Of a stretch of 64,000 nucleotides of DNA, positions 25,194-35,500 are shown piece by piece. Positions within the stretch are counted from its first letter, which is position 1. Each line of letters starts with the position of its first letter. The translations under genes and the position numbers were made by a program. The stretch is from Arhodomonas aquaeolei DSM 8974. Its GTDB lineage: Bacteria > Pseudomonadota > Gammaproteobacteria > Nitrococcales > Nitrococcaceae. Below the pieces are notes generated by a model that was not told the origin of the DNA, searched no databases, and worked only from the letters and a program-made list of their open reading frames with translations. The stretch spans positions 44,589-108,588 of the forward strand of contig NZ_KB894800.1 of the NCBI RefSeq assembly GCF_000374645.1. Direction: 5' to 3'.

Positions 25194-26327
25194 CTAGCGT
25201 TCGGGCTCGATGTACTCGACGACCTCCATGCCGAACCCGGAGAGGCCGTGCATCCGCTTCGGCGAGGAGAGCACGCGCATGCGGCGCACACCGAGATCGG
25301 TGAGGATCTGCGCGCCGACGCCGTAGGTGCGCAGGTCCTGGCTGGCCTCGCCCTCGGCGCGGCCGCCCTGGGTCTCGTCGATCTGGCCCGCCTGCAGGCG
25401 CTGGTAGTCGCGCATGCGCGCGAGCACGTCGGTGGCGTCACTGGGACGGCGCAGCATCACCACCACCGCCGTCTCCTCCTCGCCGAGCTGCTCCAGCGCC
25501 GGGCGCAAGGGCCAGCTCTGCTCCAGGCCGGTCGCGTCGAAGAGGTCGGAGAGGGTGTTCTGGATGTGCACGCGCACGAGCACCGGGTCCTCCGGGCGCG
25601 GACGCCCGCGCACCAGCGCGAAGTGCAGCGCCCCGTCGACCACGTCCTGGTAGGCGTACAGATGGAAGCGCCCGTGACTCGTGGGCAGCTCGCAGTCGGC
25701 GACCCGCTCGACGGTGCGCTCGTTGCGCACCCGGTAGGCGATGAGGTCCGCGATGGTGCCGATCTTGATCCCGTGCTCGCGGGCGAAGGCCATGAGGTCG
25801 TCGCGCCGCGCCATGGTGCCGTCCTCGTTGAGGACCTCGACGATCACCGCGGCCGGCTCGAAGCCGGCGAGGCGCGCAAGATCGCAGCCCGCCTCCGTGT
25901 GGCCGGCACGCGTGAGCACCCCGCCGGGCTGGGCCATGACCGGGAAGATGTGCCCCGGCTGGACGATGTCCTCCGGGCGTGCCTGGGGCGCGACCGCCGC
26001 CTGGACGGTGCGGGCGCGGTCGGCCGCGGAGATGCCGGTGGTCACGCCCCGCGCCGCCTCGATGGAGAGCGTGAAGTTGGTGCCGTGCTGGTCGCCGTTG
26101 TCATTGACCATCAGCGGCAGACGCAGCTGCTCGCAGCGCTCGCGGGTCAGCGTCAGGCAGATCAGTCCGCGGCCGTAGCGTGCCATGAAGTTGATGTCGT
26201 CCGGGCGGACCATGGACGCGGGCATGAGCAGGTCGCCCTCGTTCTCCCGGTCCTCGTCGTCCATGATCACGACCATGCGCCCCTGGCGCAGCTCGTCGAT
26301 GATCTCTTCGGTGCTGTTGAAGGCCAT
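25194..26327 (-). CDS. ribB: 3,4-dihydroxy-2-butanone-4-phosphate synthase with degenerate GTP cyclohydrolase II domain (RibBX type)
   Basis: A 377-residue RibB-RibA fusion. The N-terminal 200 residues are an intact RibB: VIMDDEDRENEGDLL (metal and catalytic acids), DQHGTNFTLSIEA and THTEAGCDLARLAG-like RAGHTEAGCDLARLAG. The C-terminal 170 residues align with GTP cyclohydrolase II but lack its key residues. Where the enzyme has the three zinc cysteines (HSECLTGD then CDCG), this protein reads HIQNTLSD and QSWPLRPA with no Cys, and the EGR catalytic segment is replaced by RRPSDATD. It should make the 4-carbon precursor but not open GTP; such RibBX proteins are known in gammaproteobacteria, which carry a separate ribA. 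None is in this window. Confidence 0.92.
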   Translation of the reverse strand: MAFNSTEEIIDELRQGRMVVIMDDEDRENEGDLLMPASMVRPDDINFMARYGRGLICLTLTRERCEQLRLPLMVNDNGDQHGTNFTLSIEAARGVTTGISAADRARTVQAAVAPQARPEDIVQPGHIFPVMAQPGGVLTRAGHTEAGCDLARLAGFEPAAVIVEVLNEDGTMARRDDLMAFAREHGIKIGTIADLIAYRVRNERTVERVADCELPTSHGRFHLYAYQDVVDGALHFALVRGRPRPEDPVLVRVHIQNTLSDLFDATGLEQSWPLRPALEQLGEEETAVVVMLRRPSDATDVLARMRDYQRLQAGQIDETQGGRAEGEASQDLRTYGVGAQILTDLGVRRMRVLSSPKRMHGLSGFGMEVVEYIEPER

Positions 26328-26359
26328 TGATGTCGTTCTCCGATCCCGTGGGCGCGCCG

Positions 26360-27013
26360 TCAGCCGCCGAAGCCGTGACGGGCGAGGAACGCCCGGGTGA
26401 TGCCGCCGTCGCCGTCCGCCCCGCCGCCGCTCATCAGGCGTTCCAGATAGCGCGCGATGATGTCCACTTCCAGGTTCACGGTGTCGCCGGCGGCCCGCCC
26501 GCCGAGGGTGGTGACCGCGGTGGTGTGCGGCACCAGGTTGAGCTCGAACTCCGCGCCCGCTACCGCGTTGACCGTGAGGCTCACGCCGTCGATGCAGATG
26601 GAGCCCTTCTCGGCGATGTAGCGGGCCAGGCGCTCCGGCGCGCGGAAGCGCCAGCGCTCCGAGCGTCCCTCCGGGCGGCGCCAGACCACCTCACCGAGCC
26701 CGTCCACGTGGCCGCTGACCAGGTGCCCGCCCAGCGGCGTGGCGAGCGTCAGCGCCTTCTCCAGATTCACCGGGTCGCCGGTGCGCAGCCCACCCAGGGT
26801 CGTGCGCTCCAGGCTCTCGGAGGAGACGTCCGCCTCGAAGCGCGGGCCGTCGATGCGCACCGCGGTGAGGCAGCAGCCGTTGACCGCGATGCTGTCTCCG
26901 ATACCGACCTCCGCGAGGCCGAGCTCCGGGGCCTCGATGGTCAGCCGGCGACCGCCGTCCACGGCGGTCTGGCCGCCGACGCGGCCGAGGCACTGCACGA
27001 TCCCGGTAAACAT
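26360..27013 (-). CDS. ribE: Riboflavin synthase alpha subunit
   Basis: A 217-residue protein with the internal duplication of riboflavin synthase. MFTGIVQCLGRV is the classic start, and the two lumazine-binding halves show GDSIAVNGCCLTAV and GSICIDGVSLTVNAV, followed by SSESLERTTLG and NLVPHTTAVTTLG. GHLVSGHVDGLGEV carries the conserved SGHVDG substrate loop. It dismutates two lumazines into riboflavin. It follows ribD by 5 bases and precedes ribB by 32, inside the operon. The second-half tail (ERLMSGGGADGDGGITRAFL) is slightly longer than usual. Confidence 0.95.
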   Translation of the reverse strand: MFTGIVQCLGRVGGQTAVDGGRRLTIEAPELGLAEVGIGDSIAVNGCCLTAVRIDGPRFEADVSSESLERTTLGGLRTGDPVNLEKALTLATPLGGHLVSGHVDGLGEVVWRRPEGRSERWRFRAPERLARYIAEKGSICIDGVSLTVNAVAGAEFELNLVPHTTAVTTLGGRAAGDTVNLEVDIIARYLERLMSGGGADGDGGITRAFLARHGFGG

Positions 27014-27018
27014 CCTTC

Positions 27019-28152
27019 TCAGCCCTCTCCCGCCGGCGCGAGCACCAGCCTCAGATCATCGCCCACCTGACGGCGGTCCGTCACCCGCAACGGGATTCTG
27101 TCCGCCATAGCCTCGAGTTCTGGCAGCACGAGCAGACCGCGGGCGGCATCGCCCATCAGGTGCGGCGCATAGTAGACGATCAGCTCGTCGGCGAGGCCGG
27201 CGGCGACCACCGCGCCGGCCAGGGTCGGCCCCGCCTCCACCATCACCTCGTTGACCCCGTCCCGCGCCATGGCGGCGAGCACGGCGGTCAGCACGGGGCG
27301 CCCCTCCGGGTCCGGCGGCAGCGGTACCACGCGGGCACCGGCGGCCTCCAGCGACGCCACCCGGGCGTCGTCCGGCCAGCTGCAGAACACCGTCACGCCG
27401 CCACCGTCGGTGACCAGACGGGCCGTCTCCGGCAGGCGCAGGGACGGGTCGATCACGTAGCGCGCCGGCTGCACCACCGGCGCATCGACGTCACGGACGG
27501 TGAGCGCCGGGTCGTCGGCGAGCACCGTGCCGATCCCCGTGAGCATGGCGCTGCTGCGTGCCCGCCAGCGATGGACGTCACGCCGGGCCGGGGCCCCGGT
27601 GATCCATCGGCTCTCGCCGGAGGCCATCGCGGTGCGGCCGTCCAGGCTCGCGGCAAGCTTCACCCGGACCCAGGGCATGCCTTCGGCCATGCGCCGGAGG
27701 AAGCCCGGGTTCAGCCCCCGCGCCTGCGCCGCCATCAGCCCGGCGGCTGTCTCCACGCCGGCGAGGCGCAGGCGCTCGAGCCCGCCGCCGGCCACCGCCG
27801 GGTTCGGGTCCGTGCCCGCGGCCACCACCCGCGCCACGCCGGCCTCCGCGAGCGCGTCCGCGCAGGGCGGGGTGCGGCCGTGGTGGGCACAGGGCTCCAG
27901 GGTGACATAGGCCGTGGCCCCGCGTGCCGCGGCCCCCGCCGCGCGCAGGGCGTGGACCTCGGCATGGGGCCCGCCGGCGCGTTCGTGCCAGCCCTCGCCG
28001 ACGATCTCGCCCGCCCGGGCGATCACACAGCCGACGCGGGGATTCGGGTCCGTGGTGTACAGGCCCCGGCGCGCGAGCCGGATCGCCCGCGCCATGAGGG
28101 CGTGGTCCGTCGCGGAGAAGCTGCCCGGGCCCGGCTCACTCCCGCCGGTCAT
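27019..28152 (-). CDS. ribD: Bifunctional riboflavin biosynthesis deaminase/reductase RibD
   Basis: A 377-residue RibD. The N-terminal deaminase domain shows the zinc site [10 protein letters not shown] and [13 protein letters not shown]. The C-terminal reductase domain shows [42 protein letters not shown] and [12 protein letters not shown]. It performs the deamination and side-chain reduction steps of riboflavin synthesis. The start used is the ATG at 28152, inside the last codons of nrdR (17-bp overlap); it lacks a good ribosome-binding site, so translation is probably coupled to nrdR. The homology itself begins around [15 protein letters not shown]. Confidence 0.93.
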   Translation of the reverse strand: MTGGSEPGPGSFSATDHALMARAIRLARRGLYTTDPNPRVGCVIARAGEIVGEGWHERAGGPHAEVHALRAAGAAARGATAYVTLEPCAHHGRTPPCADALAEAGVARVVAAGTDPNPAVAGGGLERLRLAGVETAAGLMAAQARGLNPGFLRRMAEGMPWVRVKLAASLDGRTAMASGESRWITGAPARRDVHRWRARSSAMLTGIGTVLADDPALTVRDVDAPVVQPARYVIDPSLRLPETARLVTDGGGVTVFCSWPDDARVASLEAAGARVVPLPPDPEGRPVLTAVLAAMARDGVNEVMVEAGPTLAGAVVAAGLADELIVYYAPHLMGDAARGLLVLPELEAMADRIPLRVTDRRQVGDDLRLVLAPAGEG

Positions 28153-28627
28153 TGTCGCCGTCGCCCGTGTCCGCCGAGCGCTTCTCCAGCCCCTCGATGA
28201 CCTCGCGGAAGGCACTGACGTCCTCGAAGCTGCGGTACACCGAGGCGAAACGCACGTAGGCGACCTGATCGAGCTCGCGGAGCTCCTCCATCACCCAGTC
28301 GCCGATACGGCTCGCCGGCACCTCGCGCTCGCCGGTGGACTGGATGCGCTTGCGGATCCGGTTGATCGCCGCCTCGATCGCCTCGGTGGCGACCGGGCGC
28401 TTCTCCAGGGCGCGGGACAGGCCCGTGCGCAGCTTCTCGTCCGAGAAGGGCACGCGCGAGCCGTCGCGCTTGACCACCCGCGGCATCAGCAGCTCCGCGG
28501 TCTCGTAGGTGGTGAAGCGCTCGCCGCAGGTGGAGCACTCGCGGCGACGGCGCACCTGGTCGCCCTCGCTCGCGAGCCGCGAGTCGATCACGCGGCTGTC
28601 CTGCGCCTGGCAGAAGGGGCAGCGCAT
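28136..28627 (-). CDS. nrdR: Transcriptional repressor NrdR
   Basis: A 163-residue NrdR at its usual length. [17 protein letters not shown] and [17 protein letters not shown] provide the four cysteines of the N-terminal zinc ribbon that binds NrdR boxes. The rest is the ATP-cone domain, with [20 protein letters not shown] as its nucleotide-sensing segment. It represses ribonucleotide reductase genes when (d)ATP is bound. It follows glyA by 10 bases and overlaps ribD by 17. No ribonucleotide reductase gene is in the window. Confidence 0.96.
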   Translation of the reverse strand: MRCPFCQAQDSRVIDSRLASEGDQVRRRRECSTCGERFTTYETAELLMPRVVKRDGSRVPFSDEKLRTGLSRALEKRPVATEAIEAAINRIRKRIQSTGEREVPASRIGDWVMEELRELDQVAYVRFASVYRSFEDVSAFREVIEGLEKRSADTGDGDNDRRE

Positions 28628-28637
28628 CGGGTTGTGC

Positions 28638-29897
28638 TCAGCCCCGCCCGTAGACCGGGAAGCGGGCGCAGAGGTCCGTGACCTTGGCGCGGACCGCCTC
28701 GATCACCGACTCGTTGCCGAGGTCGTCGAGCACGTCGCACATCCAGCCGGCAAGCTCCTTCGCCTCCTTCTCGCCGATGCCGCGGGTGGTGATCGCGGGC
28801 GTGCCGATACGCAGGCCCGAGGTCACGAACGGCGACTGCGGGTCGTTGGGCACGGTGTTCTTGTTCACCGTGATGCTGGCGCGCCCCAGCGCGGCGTCCG
28901 CGTCCTTGCCGGTGACCCCCTTGTCGATGAGGTCGATGAGGAAGAGGTGGTTGTCCGTGCCGCCGGAGACGATGTTGTAGCCACGCTCGGCGAGCACGCC
29001 GGCCATCGCCCGCGCATTGTCCACCACCTGCTGCTGGTAGGCCTTGAACGCCGGGTCCAGGGCCTCCTTGAAGGCCACCGCCTTGCCGGCGATGACATGC
29101 ATCAGCGGCCCGCCCTGGGTACCGGGGAAGATCAGCGAGTTGAGCTTCTTCTCCAGCTCCGGCTCGCCCTTGGAGAGGATCAGCCCGCCACGGGGACCGC
29201 GCAGGGTCTTGTGGGTGGTGGTCGTGACCACGTGGGCGTGGGGCAGCGGGTCCGGATAGACGCCCGCGGCGACCAGCCCGGCGACGTGCGCCATGTCGAC
29301 GATGAAGTACGCCCCCACCTTGTCGGCGATGGTGCGCATGCGTGCCCAGTCGATGACCCGGGAGTACGCGGAGAAGCCACCGATGAGCAGCTTCGGGCGG
29401 TGCTCCTCGGCGAGGCGCTCGATCTCGTCGTAGTCGAGCTCACCGGTCTCGGCGTTCACGCCATACTGCACGGCGTTGAAGATCTTGCCGGAGAAGTTCG
29501 GCCTGGCACCGTGGGTCAGGTGGCCGCCGTGGTCGAGGCTCAGGCCGAGGATCGTGTCCCCCGGCTTGGCCAGCGCCAGATAGACCGCCGCGTTCGCCTG
29601 CGAGCCCGAGTGGGGCTGGACGTTGGCGAAGTCGGCGCCGAACAGCGCCTTGGCCCGGTCGATCGCCAGCTGCTCGGCGACGTCGACGAACTCGCAGCCG
29701 CCGTAGTAGCGACGACCCGGATAGCCCTCGGCGTACTTGTTCGTGAGCACGCTGCCCTGGGCCTCGAGCACCCGGGGACTGGTGTAGTTCTCCGAAGCGA
29801 TCAGCTCGATGTGCTCCTCCTGGCGGCGATACTCGTCGTCCATGGCCTTGGAGAGCTCGGGATCGAAGCCCGCGATGGTCATATCACTGGAGAACAT
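28638..29897 (-). CDS. glyA: Serine hydroxymethyltransferase
   Basis: A 419-residue GlyA at the family's normal length. Landmarks are [57 protein letters not shown], the PLP-lysine in [19 protein letters not shown], and [16 protein letters not shown] near the end. It interconverts serine and glycine and feeds one-carbon units to folate. The ATG at 29897 has GAGAGGA 7 bases upstream and is preferred to the one at 29912. It is the first gene of the operon that runs to pgpA. PurU at 59086-59955 consumes the related formyl-folate pool but is far away. Confidence 0.97.
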   Translation of the reverse strand: MFSSDMTIAGFDPELSKAMDDEYRRQEEHIELIASENYTSPRVLEAQGSVLTNKYAEGYPGRRYYGGCEFVDVAEQLAIDRAKALFGADFANVQPHSGSQANAAVYLALAKPGDTILGLSLDHGGHLTHGARPNFSGKIFNAVQYGVNAETGELDYDEIERLAEEHRPKLLIGGFSAYSRVIDWARMRTIADKVGAYFIVDMAHVAGLVAAGVYPDPLPHAHVVTTTTHKTLRGPRGGLILSKGEPELEKKLNSLIFPGTQGGPLMHVIAGKAVAFKEALDPAFKAYQQQVVDNARAMAGVLAERGYNIVSGGTDNHLFLIDLIDKGVTGKDADAALGRASITVNKNTVPNDPQSPFVTSGLRIGTPAITTRGIGEKEAKELAGWMCDVLDDLGNESVIEAVRAKVTDLCARFPVYGRG

Positions 29898-30051
29898 GCA
29901 ATTTCCTCTCAACGCTTCGCAAAGGCAGTGCCCCGCGCACCACGGCTGCCGGGCGCAGCGGGCGATGTCACTGAATCGGACAGAATAAAGGATATCGACG
30001 GGTGTTGCATGAACGATGGCGACATCCGGACGTCCGGACAGGTAGCAGGAG

Positions 30052-30080
30052 GGACCGCCCGCCGGCCCGGCGGGCGGTCC
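30052..30080 (-). terminator. Hairpin terminator after the sapC-family gene
   Basis: A perfect 12-bp inverted repeat, GGACCGCCCGCC (30052-30063) and GGCGGGCGGTCC (30069-30080), with a 5-base loop starts 10 bases beyond the stop of the last gene in the adhesin operon. On the minus strand it is followed by CTCCTGCTACC, not a T-run. Confidence 0.65.
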
Positions 30081-30089
30081 AATGGCGCG

Positions 30090-30848
30090 CTAGGCGCTCC
30101 CGGAGGCGGCACCGGCCGGGGCCGGGGCCTCGCGTCCGGCGATATGGCGGTCGAACAGCCGGTTGGCGGCGCCCAGGGACATCAGGTGGGCGAAGACCCA
30201 GCCCAGGAACCCCTCGCGATGCAGGGCGAGGACGTCGTCGTCGCCGAGCGCACGGAAGGCCTCCTCGTCGATGGCCTGGAAGTCGTTGACGGTGAAGCGC
30301 TCACCCCCCGGGTGGCTGAGCTGGAGGGTGCGCGCACGGAGCAGGCCGAGATCCTGGAGGGTGCGCACGAATGCCTCGGTACGACGCATCTCCGCGGTAA
30401 ACCCCCGCAGGAAGTCGACGACCTCGTCCAGGTAGGGCGTATTGGCGCCGTTGTCGTCGAACAGGGCCTCGCCCCCGGATTCGTTCCAGCCCTCGTAGGC
30501 GGCGTCGAAGCACACCGAGAAACGCTCCGCGTCGGTGTCGGCGAGCACGAACGGATAGCGGCGGATGAAGGCCGGGACATAGACGTTCGCCAGCCACTGA
30601 CCGTCCTCGTCGAGGAACTCGTTACGCTCCGGCTCGAGGCCGAGCAGCGCGATGGGCACGGTCGGCTGCCCCTCGCCGATGAACAGGATCGGGTAGTCCC
30701 GCGCGGCCTGGTAGAACTCCTGACCGGCCAGCGGCACGAAGTGGGTGTTGGCGGCGAAGCGGCAGTCCCCGGTCGGCCTGATCCGCAGGCCCCGGTGACG
30801 CTCCCGGTTGAGCAGGGTGATCTCGCGGTAGAATAGCAGTGCACTCAT
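30090..30848 (-). CDS. SapC family protein
   Basis: A 252-residue protein of the SapC (PF07277-type) family. Features: ALLFYREITLLNRERHRGLR at the start, FVPLAGQEFYQAARDYPILF, PIALLGLEPERNEFLDEDGQW with YVPAFIRRYPFVL (the most conserved family block), CFDAAYEGW, and a late FQAIDEEAFRALGDDDVLALHREGFLG. There is no signal peptide or membrane span, so it is probably cytoplasmic. The family was named for S-layer-associated genes but its activity is unknown; relatives often lie beside TonB receptor and halogenase genes. Here it follows tpsB by 49 bases in the same direction, so it is likely the third gene of the adhesin operon. The ATG at 30848 is favoured over 30863 by homology. Confidence 0.78.
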   Translation of the reverse strand: MSALLFYREITLLNRERHRGLRIRPTGDCRFAANTHFVPLAGQEFYQAARDYPILFIGEGQPTVPIALLGLEPERNEFLDEDGQWLANVYVPAFIRRYPFVLADTDAERFSVCFDAAYEGWNESGGEALFDDNGANTPYLDEVVDFLRGFTAEMRRTEAFVRTLQDLGLLRARTLQLSHPGGERFTVNDFQAIDEEAFRALGDDDVLALHREGFLGWVFAHLMSLGAANRLFDRHIAGREAPAPAGAASGSA

Positions 30849-30897
30849 CTCGGTTTTCCCCATGACGACGAATCGGGACACGCCTGGCTGGCCGCGC

Positions 30898-32538
30898 TCA
30901 CCAGGGCCGCCAGCTCAGCTGAAGCAGGAGCTGGCCGGAATCCTGCCGGGGGACGACCTTCTTGAAGGCATGGGCGTAGACGGCCCTGGCCACGAGCGTG
31001 CGCCCCAGGCGGTACTGCAGCCCGACGCCGAGGCTGTAGATCGACGGGTTGTCGCCGTCGATGTCCACCGCCTGGCCGTAATCCGCGAGCAGCGATGCCT
31101 CCCAGCCGGGATGAAACGACCAGTGCGCCTCCAGCCCCAGGTCGAGCCCGTGAGGGGCGGCGAGGATCCCGGCGTCGTAGCCGCGCACGCTGCTCGGTCC
31201 GCCGAGCTGGTAGAGCAGTGACGAGGGCAGCCCGTCGCTGGCGGAGGCGTACTGCCAGCCGAACCGCCCGACCAGGCGGTAGTCCTCGCCGGCCTGCCAG
31301 CGCGTGAAGAAGTCGCCCTGCAGGCGCTGGTACTGCCCGGAGCGCCCGGTGGTGTCGTTGCGGTGAGTGGTGTAGAGCAGCCGCTGCTCGTAGCGCGCGT
31401 ACCACGGCGCGTTGCGGTACTCCACGGACCCGGCAAGGGTGGCGGTGCCGTCGCGGGTCTCGCTGAGCGGGACATCCCCCTCCAGGGTGGTCTCCGAGCG
31501 GCTGAACTCGTAACCCGCGCGCCCGGTGGCGAGCCAGCGCCGGTCGAGCCACCAGGGCTGCTCGAAGCCGAGCTCCAGGACGCCCGAGGTGCCCTCGATG
31601 TCGAGATCCTCGAACGGCCCGCGGATGATGGACAGCGCGTTGCGGCTGGCGCTGGCATAGACCGCGCCGTTGTACCGGTTCACGGGGAAACGGTAGCGCA
31701 GGTTGCCGTAGGTCGTCCCCCGGCTCTTGAGCACCGTGCCGCTGAGGGTGTCGGCGTGGCCGGTGGGCGAGAACCAGGCCCCGCTCATGCCCACCTGGTA
31801 GGTCCCGCTGTTCTCGCTGCCGTAGTTGTTGGCGAGGACGCGCCAGACGAAGGGCTCCGGCTCGTAGACCTTGTAACGCAGCCGCGTCGTGCCGAAGGAC
31901 TCGCCCGCGGCGAGGTCGGCGGAGAGCTGCGGCCCCGGCGTGGTGGCGTTGAGCCGCCGGATATCGGCGAGCAGCCGCGCGGTGTCGAGCACCTCGCCCG
32001 TCTCCAGCGGCACCCGCTCGGTGAAGAACGAGCGCGGCACCGTCTCCGGCGAGGACTGCCACTCCACCGCCTCGAGCCCGGCCTCCACCAGCACCACCCG
32101 CAGCGTTCCGTCCGCGACGCTCTGCGAGGGGATGATGGCCCGTGCGGTGAGCAGGTCGCGACGCTCGTAGCGGGCGTTAACCCGGCGCAGCAGCTCGTTG
32201 AGGTCGGCGAAGGTGACCGGGCGCCCGACGTAGTCCTGCCCGATGCCCTCCAGGGTGTCGGCATCGAGGAACGACGATGCGTTGAACCGGATGTTCTCCA
32301 GCCGGAAGCGCCGGCCGTCCTCGGGCAGCTTCTGGTCCTCCGGCGCGCCGCCGCGCAGGGCGGGCACCTCGGTGCGTGCCGCGCGCTCGCGCTGCTCCGA
32401 GTCGCGCTCCTGCTCCGCCTGGCGCTGGCGCTCCAGCGAGGGATCGTAGACCGAGGACGGCGGCACGGTGTCGGCGCGTGCCACGCCGGCGAGGACGGCG
32501 GCGAGCAGCGCCGTCAGGGCTCCGGCACGCCACCTCAT
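30898..32538 (-). CDS. TpsB (ShlB/FhaC-family) two-partner secretion outer-membrane transporter
   Basis: A 546-residue TpsB protein. A signal peptide (cleavage after LAGVARA) is followed by a charged helix-rich stretch with EQERDSEQRERAART (residues about 35-60), the plug-helix region of FhaC-type proteins. Two POTRA domains follow (about 75-240), starting FRLENIRFNASSFLDADTLE and with NELLRRVNARYERRDLLTARAI. The remainder is a 16-strand Omp85 barrel with the VRGY tetrad (PSSVRGYDAGILA) that folds into the pore. It ends in an aromatic LSWRPW strand. The ATG overlaps the giant adhesin stop by 4 bp, so this is its dedicated exporter. Order tpsA then tpsB is less common than tpsB-tpsA but known. 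Confidence 0.92.
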   Translation of the reverse strand: MRWRAGALTALLAAVLAGVARADTVPPSSVYDPSLERQRQAEQERDSEQRERAARTEVPALRGGAPEDQKLPEDGRRFRLENIRFNASSFLDADTLEGIGQDYVGRPVTFADLNELLRRVNARYERRDLLTARAIIPSQSVADGTLRVVLVEAGLEAVEWQSSPETVPRSFFTERVPLETGEVLDTARLLADIRRLNATTPGPQLSADLAAGESFGTTRLRYKVYEPEPFVWRVLANNYGSENSGTYQVGMSGAWFSPTGHADTLSGTVLKSRGTTYGNLRYRFPVNRYNGAVYASASRNALSIIRGPFEDLDIEGTSGVLELGFEQPWWLDRRWLATGRAGYEFSRSETTLEGDVPLSETRDGTATLAGSVEYRNAPWYARYEQRLLYTTHRNDTTGRSGQYQRLQGDFFTRWQAGEDYRLVGRFGWQYASASDGLPSSLLYQLGGPSSVRGYDAGILAAPHGLDLGLEAHWSFHPGWEASLLADYGQAVDIDGDNPSIYSLGVGLQYRLGRTLVARAVYAHAFKKVVPRQDSGQLLLQLSWRPW

Positions 32539-35500
32539 AGTGTGCGCCCGTCGCCATCGCGCCCCTGCCCCCCGCCATCGGCGGGACGACCCTGGAGGTT
32601 GACCGGCGGCACGAACCCCGCGTCCCGCCCGGCCGCGCCACCGGCGAACTCCGGCAGCGCCGGCAGCGGCACGACGACCCGCGTCGGCCCGGCCGCTGCC
32701 CCCGCCGTCGCCTCCGTCTCGTGAAGCTGGCGCTCGACGTGCCGCTCCGCGGACGTGCCCGTGTAGTCCACGTTGCCCTCCTCCTCGTGGTCCTCGTAGT
32801 AGTTGGGGACGATCACCCTGTAGCCCGGCCGGGCGTGGACGACGTACGCGTCCGTGCGCGTCTGCCGGCCTGTCTGTGTGAGCCAGAACGCCCGGTCGAG
32901 CTCGCGGAGCTGGACGTCGGCGCCGGCGTAGCTGGCATCGAGATTGTCGACGACGATGGCCGCCTCCCCGGTGGTGGCCCGCAGGACGTCCACGTAGGCG
33001 GCGTCCTCGAGCATGAGGTCGGTGCCGGTCATGGCGAGCGTGGTGTCGTTGCTGTGCAGCCAGCGGCTGACGATGGCCGGGCTGTCGAAGCGTGCCTCCA
33101 CCCGGGTCGCGGCCGGCCGCTGACTGCCCGCCACGTCCAGGGTGAGCGCGTCGTCGCCGGTGTAGCGCCCCTGCGCGATCCCGATGTACTGGCTGGCGAT
33201 GTCCATGGCGTCCGAGGCGATCACCTCGTCGAGGTGCACGCTGGCGCCGGAGCGCAGGGTCAGCACGGAGCCGGCGAGACGGCCGATGGACAGATCGGAG
33301 TCCGGCGCGTAGGCGTCGCCGTCGGCGGTGCCGGCACGGATGGTCGCGGTCCGGCCCGCCACCGCACGCTCCAGGCCCAGGCTTGCGCCGGTGATCACGT
33401 CCATGTCCGAGCCCGCCTCCAGGGCCCGGGTGGTGAGCCGGCCGCCCACGTCGATGTCCAGGTCGTCCGCCTGCGAGGCGATCCGCTCGCCGACGTCGAG
33501 GTCGCCGCGCACGTCGAGGCGGGCCCTGCCGTCGGCCACCACCGCCGCGGCGACGCCCATGCCGCTGTCCACGTCCGCGGACAGCGTCCCGGCGGTCACG
33601 CTCGCCGCCGTGGCGTCGCCGGCCACCTCCAGGGTCATGGGCCCGCCGGCCTCGACCCGGGCGCCGACACTCAGATCACCGTCGGTCACGACGTCCATCC
33701 GGCCGCCGGCGTCGAGCTGTTCGGCAACCGTGATGTCGCCCTCCGCGGTGAAACGCATGTCGCGTCCGGCGGAGGCCCCGTCGAGGCGGATATGGCCGCC
33801 GGAGGTGATGGTCATGTCGCGGCCCGCCTCGACCTGTCCGGTGAGGTCGACATCGCCGCCGGTGCCCACCGTCAGGTCCCGTCCGGCCTTGAGCGACAGG
33901 CTGCCGCCATAGCGGGCGTCGTCCATGAGCAGGCGGTTGCCGGCGATGATGCCGAGGTCCCGGTGGGCGACGGCCCGGGCGCCGACCACGTTCCAGTCCG
34001 CGGTCAGCTGCACGTCCCGGCCGGTGCTGCGCACCTGGCCGAAGTGCAGGTTGTAGCCCGCCATGGCGAGATCGCGGGCCGCGCGGGCGTTGCCGCCGGT
34101 GACGTCGCCGGTGGCGTCGATAGTCAGGTCGCGCCCGGCGTCCAGGTCGATCCGGTCGAGGGGGACATCCGGGTCCGCCGGATAGCCGAACAGGATGTCG
34201 CCGCTGTCCGCGAGCGTATCCGCAGCCGCGTTGACCAGGCGCATGTCGCCGCCGGATTCGGCGTGACGCACGGTCATCGTGCCGCCCCCGGTGCGGAAGT
34301 CCGCGGTGGTGCCCGCGGAGGCCGTGCCCACCAGCAGGTCGCCGGCGGTGCTCGTCACGCTCAGCGGACCGGTCTCGGCCACGGCCTCGCCAACGGTGAC
34401 GTCACCGCCGGCGCTGACGGTCACGGGGGCGTGCATGCTGCGCAGCCGGCCGGCGTCGATGCGTCCGCCATTCACGGTCACGCTGTCGCCGGCACGGGCA
34501 CCGGTGCCGGCTATACCGTCGACGGCGGTGACGTCGAGCGTCCCGCCGGCGTCCAGCGCCCAGCCGCTGTCGCCCGCCTCGCCGAAGGCGATCTCCCCGG
34601 CACCGCGGTTATCGATGGTCATGGTGGTACCGCTGCGGGCACGGACGATGGCCAGATCGCCCTGCCCCTCGCCGGTCACGTCCAGCCGGCTGCCGGCATT
34701 CAGCATCCCCGCGTCGAGGTCGCCGCCGGTCACCGTGACCGCCAGGCCGGCCGGGTTGTCGTCCTGCTGGTCCGTACCGGTGGTCACCGTGCCCAGCGTC
34801 ACGGGTCCATCGGTGCCGGTCAGGGTCGCGGTCGTGCCGGCCTCGGCCGTGTCCACGCGGAAGGCGCCGTGCTCGTTGCCGGCGGTCAGGGCGGTGGCGG
34901 TCACGACCTCGCCCAGCGTCAGCACCCCGCGGGTGTTCTCCACCGTGGCCGCGGTAGCGCTGAAGGCGTGGTCGATGGTGACGTCACCCCGGCCGCTGCC
35001 CGTGACGTCCAGCCGGCCGCCGGCGTCCAGCGTCCCGGCCTCGAGGTCGCCGCCGGTCACCGTTGCCTGCAGGCCGTGGCCCCGGCTGATCACCTTGCCG
35101 AGGGTCATGGCACCGCCGGTGTTGGTGAGCCGCACGCCCCAGGGATCGGCCGGCGTCGCGCCGGCACCGGCCTCGGCGTAATCGAGGGTGAAGACGCCTT
35201 GGGCGTTGTCCATCGCAAGTACGCCGCCGGAGACGATCCTGTCCACGCTCAGCGCGCCGCCCGCTGCCCCGCCGACGTTATTGGCGAGGGTCGCCGCGCC
35301 GCCGCTCCGGGCGTCTTCAATGGTGATATCGCTGCCCCCGGTGCCGGTCACGGTGAGCCCTGTGGCGGCATCGAGGGTAGCGGCATCCAGCTGTCCCCCG
35401 GCGATGGCGACGTTCAGCCCGGCCGTCCGGGTCGTCACCGTCCCCAGACTCATGTCACCACCGGTGTTCCCGAGCACCGCGGCATCCGCCACCGCCTCGT

